DNA of 12,759 nt from Paracoccaceae bacterium (GTDB lineage: Bacteria > Pseudomonadota > Alphaproteobacteria > Rhodobacterales > Rhodobacteraceae): the NCBI GenBank assembly GCA_020832725.1, contig JAFIEC010000286.1, positions 1 through 12,759 on the forward strand, in the 5' to 3' direction. The notes beneath the pieces are model-generated. The model made no database searches and was not told where the DNA came from. It was given only the letters and a program-made list of their open reading frames with translations. The translations under genes and the position numbers were made by a program. Shown one piece after another: positions 1 through 6,409 of this stretch (positions are counted from its first letter, which is position 1; the number at the start of each line of letters is the position of its first letter).

Positions 1-480
1 CAGCGCCAGCACCCCCACCGCAGCATAGCCCAGCCCCATCAGGTCAACACCCGCGCTCAGCCGGTCACCGAGGATCAGCGCAACCCCGGCAAAGCCCGCC
101 ACCAGCCCGGCCACACCCAGCCACGGCAGCCGCTCCTTGAAGACGGCGCGATTGGCCACCGCCACCAGAAGCGGCATGGTCGAGGCGATGATCGCCGCGA
201 GGCCTGCCTCGATGCGCTGCATGGCCAGAAAGAACAGCCCCAGATACAGCGCGTTCTGGCAGATGCCGAAGATGATCGTCCCGCGCCATTGCGCCGCGTT
301 CAGCCGCGCACTCTGACCGAGGGCCGCGGCCCAGATCACGGCCACACCGCCCGAGATGACGAAACGGGCCGCAAGCGACAGGATCGGCGGCATCTCCAGC
401 ACGATCACGCGTGCCGAGGTGAACGCACTTGACCACATGAGCGCAAAGGCAAGGCCCATGGCCAGCGCACGCAAGTCCAT
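1..480 (-). CDS. DMT-superfamily (EamA-type) transporter, 3' end outside window
   Basis: Inner-membrane permease of the drug/metabolite transporter superfamily, probably an exporter of a small metabolite; substrate unknown. The visible 160 residues begin MDLRALAMGLAFALMWSSAF, the usual EamA opening with a Trp-Ser-Ser in the first helix. They continue through hydrophobic segments, including one ending in Gly-Val-Ala-Leu-Ile-Leu-Gly-Asp, which closes the first EamA repeat. The second repeat has only just begun at the window edge; family members are usually 280-300 residues. The start is fixed by a GGAGGAG ribosome site (complement of 486-492) five bases ahead of the ATG. It is the last visible gene of a minus-strand operon, 20 bases after the cytochrome b561 gene. 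Family assignment is from sequence style; transport direction and substrate are inference. Confidence 0.85.
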   Translation of the reverse strand, partial: MDLRALAMGLAFALMWSSAFTSARVIVLEMPPILSLAARFVISGGVAVIWAAALGQSARLNAAQWRGTIIFGICQNALYLGLFFLAMQRIEAGLAAIIASTMPLLVAVANRAVFKERLPWLGVAGLVAGFAGVALILGDRLSAGVDLMGLGYAAVGVLAL

Positions 481-500
481 GGTGGCTCCTCCGCCTGCGC

Positions 501-1028
501 TCAGCGCGCGCCAAACCACATGCGTGCCATCAACCCGTCGCGGCGCACGAACTGGTGCCACAAGGCCGCCAGCACATGCACCGCCACCAGCACCATCAGG
601 ACGGTGGCCAGCGCGCCATGGACCGCGCGGGGGGCGAATGCGTGGAAATCCTCGGGTAGCGGCGCGCCCGATCCGCCGAACACGATCTCGGGGAGGCCCG
701 CCGCCCGCGCCAGCGCCACCCCCGAAAGGGCCATGGCGAAAGCGCCGAGATAAAGTGCAACATGCATCACCCGCGCCGCGACATTGACCGAGGGCAGATC
801 GGTCTCGACCGCGGGCGGGCTGCGCGTGAACACCCGCACCGCCAGCCGCAGCACCATCAGCGCAAGGATCGCAAGCCCCAGCCCCATGTGCATGCGCAGC
901 GAGAACAGCTTGGAAGGATCGTCATTTGCCGTAGGCACGAGGATGAAGGTGCCTGCGGCCAGCGCTCCGACGATCATCAGCGCCAGAAGCCAGTGCAGCG
1001 CGACAAGGGCGGGGTGATATCTGCGCAT
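501..1028 (-). CDS. Cytochrome b561 family protein (four-helix di-heme membrane protein)
   Basis: A 175-residue inner-membrane cytochrome, expected to pass electrons between a donor (quinol in characterised relatives) and a periplasmic or membrane acceptor. It has four hydrophobic helices, roughly residues 7-30, 45-65, 86-108 and 136-157. Histidines lie at 12 (in LHW), 47, 137 and 151; these match in spacing the four heme-binding histidines of E. coli CybB-type proteins, so two b hemes are likely. Other histidines are at 5, 89, 129 and 158. Length is normal for the family. The ATG has a GGAG site (complement of 1034-1037) five bases upstream. It follows the crotonase gene by 15 bases and precedes the DMT gene by 20, so all three are probably co-transcribed. 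No functional link between the three is obvious. Confidence 0.9.
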   Translation of the reverse strand: MRRYHPALVALHWLLALMIVGALAAGTFILVPTANDDPSKLFSLRMHMGLGLAILALMVLRLAVRVFTRSPPAVETDLPSVNVAARVMHVALYLGAFAMALSGVALARAAGLPEIVFGGSGAPLPEDFHAFAPRAVHGALATVLMVLVAVHVLAALWHQFVRRDGLMARMWFGAR

Positions 1029-1043
1029 GTCGTCTCCGATGCT

Positions 1044-1841
1044 TCAGCCGAAACGCGCCGGACGGCGCTCCATGTTGGCCATGACGGCCTCGATCTGATG
1101 GGGCTGGCCTATCAGCGCCGCCTGCAGCCGCGCCTCCAGTGCCAGTGCCTCTGCATCGGCCTGCGTCCACGCCCCTGCCACAAGGGCCTTGGCTGCGGAG
1201 ATCGCACTGGGAGAGCGCCCCGCGATCTCGGCGGCGAGGACACGCGCGGCCTCCAGCGGGTCGGTGGCCACGCGGGTGACAAGACCCATCCGCTCGGCCT
1301 GATCAGCAGAGAATTCCCGGGCTGTCACGATGAGTTCAAGCGCCTGATCGGCCCGCATCAGTCGGGGCAGGACGCGGGCGAGGCCCATGTCGGGCACAAG
1401 ACCCCATTTCATTTCCATCACCGACAGCCGCGCCTCGGGGGCGGCGATGCGGATGTCGGCCCCAAGCGCCAGTTGCAGACCCGCCCCGAAAACAACTCCG
1501 TGCAGCGCCGCGATGACCGGAACCGGCACCTCTGCCCAGACCGTGCACGGCCTCTGGAAGCGGTTGTCGGCGCGGCCCTCGGGCGGCGACAGGATCTCGT
1601 CGCGCAGCCCCTCCAGATCAGCGGCCATGCGCGCCATCATGCCGAGATCGATGCCGGCACAGAACCCCTCGCCCGCACCGTGCAGGATAACGGCGCGCAA
1701 CCCGGCCTGCTGCGCCAGGGTCTCGCCCGCGCGAGCCAGCGCATCGAACATCTCCATGTCCATCGCGTTCAGCTTTGCGGGGCGCTGCAGGCAGACCTCG
1801 GCGATCCCGCCCTGTTGCGTGATGCTGACCCTGTCGGACAT
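1044..1841 (-). CDS. Crotonase/enoyl-CoA hydratase family protein
   Basis: A 265-residue cytoplasmic crotonase-fold protein expected to act on an acyl-CoA. The oxyanion-hole segments are seen: GFCAGIDL at residues 59-66 and HGVVFGAGLQLALGAD at 114-129. The second catalytic-Glu region is RLSVMEMKWGLVPDMG, 138-153. Of the two acidic residues of classical enoyl-CoA hydratase, the one in the GGGCELA-type motif is Gln here (Q123), while E143 is kept. This fits a branch of crotonases with a GLQLALGAD/MEMKWGLVPD signature, usually annotated only as enoyl-CoA hydratase family. Simple hydratase activity is therefore uncertain. I chose the ATG at 1841, giving MSDRVSITQQGG, because the fold begins there; the frame stays open upstream to 1985 but that extension is rich in Arg/Pro and lies in the divergent promoter region. 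First gene of the minus-strand operon. Confidence 0.9.
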   Translation of the reverse strand: MSDRVSITQQGGIAEVCLQRPAKLNAMDMEMFDALARAGETLAQQAGLRAVILHGAGEGFCAGIDLGMMARMAADLEGLRDEILSPPEGRADNRFQRPCTVWAEVPVPVIAALHGVVFGAGLQLALGADIRIAAPEARLSVMEMKWGLVPDMGLARVLPRLMRADQALELIVTAREFSADQAERMGLVTRVATDPLEAARVLAAEIAGRSPSAISAAKALVAGAWTQADAEALALEARLQAALIGQPHQIEAVMANMERRPARFG

Positions 1842-1972
1842 GCGCGCCCCCCTGCGACCTCGCCGCGCCGGAGACTGGCCCGAGGCGACCGGCGACGCAA
1901 GGCCATAAGGCCGGGTTGAGGCTGGCACTGGGGCTGGGAGCAGCTCACACCTTGCGCTAGACTTGGGGCGAA

Positions 1973-1977
1973 AGGAG
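1973..1977 (+). promoter_or_regulatory. Ribosome binding site deciding the AsmA-family start
   Basis: AGGAG six bases before the ATG at 1984. It supports this ATG over an in-frame TTG at 1963, which lies upstream of the site itself. Confidence 0.85.
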
Positions 1978-1983
1978 ACGGAC

Positions 1984-3927
1984 ATGCGGTTTCTTCTGCG
2001 CCTCGTTGTCGTGCTGTTCGCTTTCGGTGCCGTTCTGCTGGGCGGCCTTGCCCTGATCCCGGCCGAGCGGGTTGGCGATCTGGCCAGCCGCCAGCTGGCT
2101 CAGGCGACCGGGCGCAGCGTCACCTTCGATGAGGGGCTGCGCCCGATGCTCTGGCCCGCACCGGGCGTGCAGACGGGCCCCCTGTCCGTGCGGAATGCCG
2201 ATTGGGCAGAGGAGGGCGCGTTGCTGTCGGCCGATGGGCTGCGCGTGACGCTGGAGCCCGGGGCGCTTCTCCGGGGCGAGATCGTTCTGCGCGAAATCAC
2301 GATTCTGCGCCCCCGGCTGGCCGTGGAACGCAGCGCGGACGGGCGGTTCAACTGGGAGGGCGATCTTGCGGCCGCATCCGGTGCATCCACGGAGCCCGGC
2401 GCTACCCGGCGGCTGGCCCTTCCTCGCCTGATCATCGAGGACGGTCGCCTGCTGTGGATCGATCACGGGCGGGGGACACGGCAATCGTTGGCTGCGGTCG
2501 GGTTCGACATGGCATGGCCCGCGCCCGATGCGGCGATTGTGGCGCATCTGTCAGCGCGATCGGATGGCGAGGCGTTGCGCGCGCGCCTGGAGGCCGACAG
2601 CGGCGCAGCCCTGATTGCCGGGGAACTGCCCGGGCGCAGGCTGGAGATCGAGGGGGCGTTCGGTCGCATCGGCTTTGACGGGCGCGGCGGCCATGCCCTG
2701 CCTGCCGCCGAGGGGCGAATCGATGCCGATTTCAGCGATCCGGTCGCGCTGGCGCGGCTGATCGGCGCCGAGGCGGCTGCGCTCCCGCCGCCCTTCGACA
2801 GAAACGTCTCCGTTTCGGGTGGGCTGACCGTACCGGGGCCGGATGCCGTTTTCCTGCGGGGCATGCGCATTACGGCGGGGCAGAACGTGATCGAGGGCGA
2901 TGCCGATCTGGCACTGGGCGACCCGCGACCAAAGCTGAGCGCGCGCCTTGTGGCCGGGCCGCTGGTGCTGGGCACACAGGGCGGCGGTGGCACGGGCGAC
3001 GCGGGCACAGGGGATGCCGGGGGATGGTCCGAGGCCCGGATCGACGCCTCGGCACTTGCGTTGCTGGATGCCGACATCGCGCTGTCGGCCCCGTCGGTCA
3101 CTCTTGGCGGTCGCACCTTCGCGCCGGTCGATCTGCGCGCCACGCTGGACCGGGCGCGCCTTGTGACCACCTTTCGCGAGCTGGGCCTGCACGGCGGGCG
3201 GGTCACCGGCGAATTCGTGATCAACAACCGCAGCGGCCTTTCCGTGGGCGGCACTCTGGCCGCCGAAGGCATTGCCCTGCGCGAGGCGCTGACGCAGTGG
3301 GCGGGCTATGATCGTCTCTCGGGCACGGCGCGCGGCAACCTGCGCTTTCTTGGGGTGGGCGCGTCGATCGCGGCGATCATGACCTCCCTATCGGGGGAAG
3401 GCGCGGTGGAGATCGGCCCCGGCGAGTTGCGCGGGGTGGATCTGGCCGCGGTCCTGCGCGGGGGCGCGGCGGATGCCGGGTCGGGGCGTACGGTCTTCGA
3501 CGCGGTCGAGGCACGTTTCGCAATCGAGGGCGGTGTCGCGCGCAACAACGATCTTGTGGTGAGAAGCCCGGTCATCGGGCTGACCGGGCGGGGAGAGGTC
3601 GACCTGGGGCGGCGCAGCCTCGATTATCGCCTTACCCCGGTCACGCTGGGCGGCGAGACCATTGGCGGCGCCATGGCCGGCATCGGCCTGCGCGCCCGGG
3701 GCCCATGGCAGGATGTCAGGCTTGCACCCGATCTGTCAGGCGCGGCCGGAGCCATAGTGGACCGTGAGCGCGACGCCCTTCGGGAACGTGCCCGCGAAGC
3801 GTTGGAAGAGAGGCTGCGCGAGGTCGTCCCCGAAGCCGACGAGGGCCTTTCACCCGAGGAAATCCTGAGGCAGCGGTTGCAGGACGAAGCCCAGCAGCAG
3901 CTTCTGCGACTGCTGGGCCGGCAATAG
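1984..3927 (+). CDS. AsmA family protein (inner-membrane anchored, periplasmic)
   Basis: A 647-residue envelope protein of the AsmA/TamB-like group, which in other bacteria is linked to outer-membrane assembly and phospholipid or lipid transport across the periplasm. An N-terminal membrane anchor spans about residues 5-26. The AsmA N-terminal signature follows: Thr-Gly-Arg at 42-44, then GPLSVRNADWA (66-75), LLRGEI (95-100) and ERSADGRFNW (115-124). The C-terminal AsmA domain (about 415-590) contains QWAGYDRLSGTARGNL and GEGAVEIGPGELRGVDLAAVLR. A Gly-rich linker near residues 329-347 contains the repeat GTGDAGTGDAG. The tail (about 593-647) is highly charged, Arg/Glu-rich, and probably helical. 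The gene is divergent from the crotonase operon and convergent with the Hint-domain gene 33 bases away. Specific lipid or OMP cargo cannot be deduced. Confidence 0.9.
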   Translation: MRFLLRLVVVLFAFGAVLLGGLALIPAERVGDLASRQLAQATGRSVTFDEGLRPMLWPAPGVQTGPLSVRNADWAEEGALLSADGLRVTLEPGALLRGEIVLREITILRPRLAVERSADGRFNWEGDLAAASGASTEPGATRRLALPRLIIEDGRLLWIDHGRGTRQSLAAVGFDMAWPAPDAAIVAHLSARSDGEALRARLEADSGAALIAGELPGRRLEIEGAFGRIGFDGRGGHALPAAEGRIDADFSDPVALARLIGAEAAALPPPFDRNVSVSGGLTVPGPDAVFLRGMRITAGQNVIEGDADLALGDPRPKLSARLVAGPLVLGTQGGGGTGDAGTGDAGGWSEARIDASALALLDADIALSAPSVTLGGRTFAPVDLRATLDRARLVTTFRELGLHGGRVTGEFVINNRSGLSVGGTLAAEGIALREALTQWAGYDRLSGTARGNLRFLGVGASIAAIMTSLSGEGAVEIGPGELRGVDLAAVLRGGAADAGSGRTVFDAVEARFAIEGGVARNNDLVVRSPVIGLTGRGEVDLGRRSLDYRLTPVTLGGETIGGAMAGIGLRARGPWQDVRLAPDLSGAAGAIVDRERDALRERAREALEERLREVVPEADEGLSPEEILRQRLQDEAQQQLLRLLGRQ

Positions 3928-3960
3928 CGACGGGCCCCGCGCCGTGCCTCGGATCAGGCC

Positions 3961-5064
3961 TCAGGCCCGGCCGCGGGCGGAGCCCATGCCCAACTGCTCC
4001 TGCGCAAGGATCGCCGCCTCAGCCCGCCGCAGGATACGCCGGGCATGGGGGCCATAGCCGCCCGCCTCTTCCAGGACTTCGGGAAACAGGTCGGTCAGCG
4101 ACTGCCGCTGTGCGGCATCCAGCACCGAAAGGTCGCAATCGGCGGGGTGGAAGGTCTCGGCCTCCACCCCGTTGGCCCAGACGATCTCGTGGTGCTCGAA
4201 GAGAAGGTGGATATAAGTGGTCTCCCGCATGCGGGTCTCGGTGACGATGCCGCGCTCGTCCACCAGATCGCGGGCGGCTGCCAGAACCTCGGGCGTGCCC
4301 AGCATCGCATCGACTGCAGCCCCGCGCAGGAGCAGGCGATGGTCGGGCGAGACCCAGAGATCGGATTCCGGCAGACCCCCACCAAGGCTGCCCGCGCGGA
4401 TGCGCACCGGCCGCAGATGTGGCATTGCCGCCAGCCGAGCGCCACCCAGCCTGCGCTGGCCTATCCAGTAGATGCGCTGCACGCCGCTGTCACGCGTGAC
4501 GACACGGTCGCCTGGCTCCAGCGTCTCTACGGGGCGCGGTCCAGCCGGTGTCAGGATCAGGGTGCCGGGCGTGAAGCAGACCTGCCCCGACGCCACCGGC
4601 TCTGCGCGCGGCGCGGCGATCTCGCCCGCATAAGAGGCGACAACCACCAGATCGGTGTCCCGGGGCGGGATATCACCGTCGAAGGCCAAAAGATCAGGGC
4701 CCTCGCACAGGCCCGAAAGCACCGCGACAGGATAGCGGCGGCGCCCGTCCGAGACGTGAAAGACGCGCGCATAGGGCGGCTCTGCCACCTCGGCGGCCAC
4801 AACCCCGTCGGCCTCGGGCGCAGCCGTGCGCCCCTCGGCAGTCCAACCGCCATGGCGCACTGCCGAGACGCCGGCCGCCGCCATCACCTGGCCTTGCGAG
4901 ATGCCCTGAAGCCAGTCCTCGCGGGCAGGTTCAAGCCTGACCATGCGCCCCGTCCAGCGCCAGGCCGAACCTGTTTCGGGGCCATGGTCATAGTCACCCT
5001 GCCCCCAGTCGATGATTGTCTGTGATATCGGAACAAGGGACGTTCCGCGATAAATCGCGCCCAT
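3961..5064 (-). CDS. Hint-domain protein (Hint_2 type self-processing domain)
   Basis: A 367-residue protein with a Hint (hedgehog/intein) domain in its C-terminal half. The domain starts at Cys163 (CFTPGTLI), followed by PVETLEPGDRVVTRD (178-192), WIGQRRL (200-206), the VSPDHRLLL block (238-246, D241/H242) and YIHLLFEHHEIVWANGVEAETFHP (284-307). These are the hallmark blocks of the Hint_2 family common in Rhodobacterales. By analogy with inteins, Cys163 could drive peptide-bond rearrangement and free the N-terminal 162 residues; this is inference. The N-terminal part, predicted mostly beta, matches nothing I recognise, and no signal peptide is seen. Related proteins are often large secreted type I substrates, but no RTX repeats occur here. 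The ATG at 5064 (MGAIYRGTSL) is preferred to a longer frame that would overlap the LpxR-like gene. Upstream lies a palindrome-rich spacer. Confidence 0.87.
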   Translation of the reverse strand: MGAIYRGTSLVPISQTIIDWGQGDYDHGPETGSAWRWTGRMVRLEPAREDWLQGISQGQVMAAAGVSAVRHGGWTAEGRTAAPEADGVVAAEVAEPPYARVFHVSDGRRRYPVAVLSGLCEGPDLLAFDGDIPPRDTDLVVVASYAGEIAAPRAEPVASGQVCFTPGTLILTPAGPRPVETLEPGDRVVTRDSGVQRIYWIGQRRLGGARLAAMPHLRPVRIRAGSLGGGLPESDLWVSPDHRLLLRGAAVDAMLGTPEVLAAARDLVDERGIVTETRMRETTYIHLLFEHHEIVWANGVEAETFHPADCDLSVLDAAQRQSLTDLFPEVLEEAGGYGPHARRILRRAEAAILAQEQLGMGSARGRA

Positions 5065-5146
5065 GCCACTGCCTCGCTGCTCTGCCCCGCCGGTTATTCC
5101 GGCTTGTGGTTTCAGTCTAGCATTCAGTGGCGCGCATGAACAGCCA

Positions 5147-5163
5147 CTATACCAGGGGTATAG
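5147..5163. repeat. Perfect 7-3-7 inverted repeat upstream of the Hint gene
   Basis: CTATACC-AGG-GGTATAG, an AT-containing palindrome in GC-rich surroundings, 82 bases ahead of the Hint-domain start. A second inverted repeat, AGTGGC-N11-GCCACT (5126-5148), overlaps its left end. The size suits a dimeric-regulator operator for the Hint gene; it could also be part of the 3' end of the LpxR-like transcript. Role is inference. Confidence 0.45.
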
Positions 5164-5222
5164 CGATGGTTCTTCCACCAAAGCTGTAACTGCGGGCGGC
5201 GGCGCAGGCGCAGCGATCCTGA

Positions 5223-5246
5223 TGGTGCCGGCAAGCGCTGGCACCA
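5223..5246 (-). terminator. Hairpin just after the LpxR-like gene, probable terminator
   Basis: TGGTGCC paired with GGCACCA, continued inward by a G-U pair and two G-C pairs, with a four-base AAGC loop: a ten-pair stem starting 11 bases past the stop codon of the LpxR-like gene. No run of T follows, so intrinsic termination is not assured; it may instead be an extragenic palindromic repeat or a transcript stabiliser. Confidence 0.45.
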
Positions 5247-5257
5247 CACATCTGCGC

Positions 5258-6214
5258 TCAGAAACGCATCCGGAGGCTGACGGTGCCCACGACCTGCCCG
5301 TCTCGCTGGCCCCGGAACTCCCGGCCCAGCCAGCTGAGGCCATAGAAAACCTCGCTCCGCGCGCCATGCGCCACAACGCCCAGCCGCGCGCGGCTGCGGA
5401 AGGGCTCAGGCCCGGGGCCCAGCGCAGGGGGCAGATAAGCCGAGGACAGGACGCGGGCGACATCTGCCCCCATCACCACCGAAACCCCGCCGCCGGGCGC
5501 TGTCTGGACCGACCGTACCCTGTGCCCGCTGACGGGGTCGCGCACCATCAGAGCGGCCTCGCCATAGGACCCCACGACCATGTCGATGCCCGCCCGAACA
5601 AAGGTCTCCGCCCCAGCCTGCGCCTCGAGAAAGGGGCGGATGCGGATGCCCTCGGCAAAGACGGCCTCCCGGCCGATCTCGGCACCGAGGGTCGGGTGGA
5701 ACGCATTGCCCAGCTGATCACCCTGAATGGCCGAGCGCGGATAGCCGAAGATGGCATGCAACCGGTCCTGAAACGAGAGGACTCCCGTCTGTGGCCCGAT
5801 CGCCACCAGATCGGCCCCAAGGCGTATATCGGCGGCACCCCGGCTGATGTGGCTGTGCAGGCCGAGGCCGATGACCCCGACCGGGCGCCTGTCACCCGGC
5901 GCGACCGGCACCGAGATGGCGCGCGGCGCGATCGCCTCTCCGTGAAAGCGGAACTCCAGCAATTCGCCCAGTCGCTCGGGCGGCCGGCCCGTCCATTCGC
6001 GGCCCCGGATCACACTCATTGTGTAGGAGCCGGTCCGCCAGCGATCCTGCCGGTCCACGATGGAATCGTTGGTCAGGATCCGGGCATGGCCCAGCGTGAT
6101 GCGACCCCCCTCCTGCGCGATGACGGGCGTCGCGATTCCGGCAACCACGGCGGCGGCCAGGGTCGCAGATGACAGTCTGCGCAGAAAAGCGGGAGTTGGT
6201 CGGATGCTGATCAC
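5258..6214 (-). CDS. LpxR-like lipid A deacylase family (DUF2219) outer-membrane protein
   Basis: A 318-residue outer-membrane beta-barrel protein of the LpxR/DUF2219 family; characterised members remove the 3'-acyloxyacyl chain of lipid A. Residues 1-33 form a signal peptide (two Arg, a hydrophobic core, VIA before the cleavage site). The mature protein opens with LGHARILTNDSIVDRQDRWRTGSY (41-64), whose Asn49-Asp50 pair and T61 fit the family's N-terminal active-site region. It ends in VGTVSLRMRF: a terminal Phe, the usual BAM recognition signal. A segment DQLGNAFHPTLGAE (166-179) resembles the central active-site strand, but I cannot place the catalytic His with certainty. The start is GTG, supported by GAGG (complement of 6220-6223) five bases away. 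Divergent from the membrane hydrolase gene. Deacylase activity is inference from family. Confidence 0.8.
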   Translation of the reverse strand: MISIRPTPAFLRRLSSATLAAAVVAGIATPVIAQEGGRITLGHARILTNDSIVDRQDRWRTGSYTMSVIRGREWTGRPPERLGELLEFRFHGEAIAPRAISVPVAPGDRRPVGVIGLGLHSHISRGAADIRLGADLVAIGPQTGVLSFQDRLHAIFGYPRSAIQGDQLGNAFHPTLGAEIGREAVFAEGIRIRPFLEAQAGAETFVRAGIDMVVGSYGEAALMVRDPVSGHRVRSVQTAPGGGVSVVMGADVARVLSSAYLPPALGPGPEPFRSRARLGVVAHGARSEVFYGLSWLGREFRGQRDGQVVGTVSLRMRF

Positions 6215-6219
6215 TGAAA

Positions 6220-6223
6220 CCTC
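6220..6223 (-). promoter_or_regulatory. Ribosome binding site deciding the GTG start of the LpxR-like gene
   Basis: GAGG (CCTC on the plus strand) five bases ahead of GTG at 6214. The signal peptide begins directly after this codon, so GTG is the likely start. Confidence 0.7.
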
Positions 6224-6399
6224 GATCTGTCATCCCACCCGGACGCGACCATAGGCACTCGTCCTGAACGTGTATAGTGATTCGAACAGCTTGCGTCCGG
6301 ATGTTCCCGTTCCCCCGACCCTGAAGGCGGCGCAACCGGGAGGATCGGCGGGCGACGGTGGACAGTCGGGCCGTGTGGCGCGAGACTGCGTATCGAACC

Positions 6400-6404
6400 G
6401 GAGG
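6400..6404 (+). promoter_or_regulatory. Ribosome binding site of the membrane hydrolase gene
   Basis: GGAGG five bases ahead of the ATG at 6410, fixing the start MKKTFRRAL. Confidence 0.85.
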
Positions 6405-6409
6405 CCCCC

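Larger units (their letters stand above)
6215..6409. other. Divergent intergenic region, LpxR-like gene / membrane hydrolase gene
   Basis: A 195-base spacer that must carry promoters for both flanking genes. A more AT-rich core lies around 6266-6290, with a TATAGT box on the plus strand (6273-6278), the overlapping TATACA on the minus strand, and a TTCGAA palindrome at 6281-6286. No good -35 partner was found for either, so no promoter is called. No small gene is apparent. Confidence 0.4.

Noticed and set aside
762..1919. Long plus-strand open frame opposite the cytochrome b561 and crotonase genes
   Set aside because: It is antisense to two genes with clear family motifs, its protein is His/Arg/Gln-rich without any recognisable domain, and such open frames are common opposite GC-rich genes.
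1842..1983. TAGACT box at 1958-1963 as a -10 for the AsmA gene
   Set aside because: No acceptable -35 sequence at 16-18 bases upstream; not strong enough to call.
5065..5463. N-terminal extension of the Hint-domain protein
   Set aside because: It would overlap the LpxR-like gene by about 200 bases and run through inverted repeats; the ATG at 5064 fits the family better.
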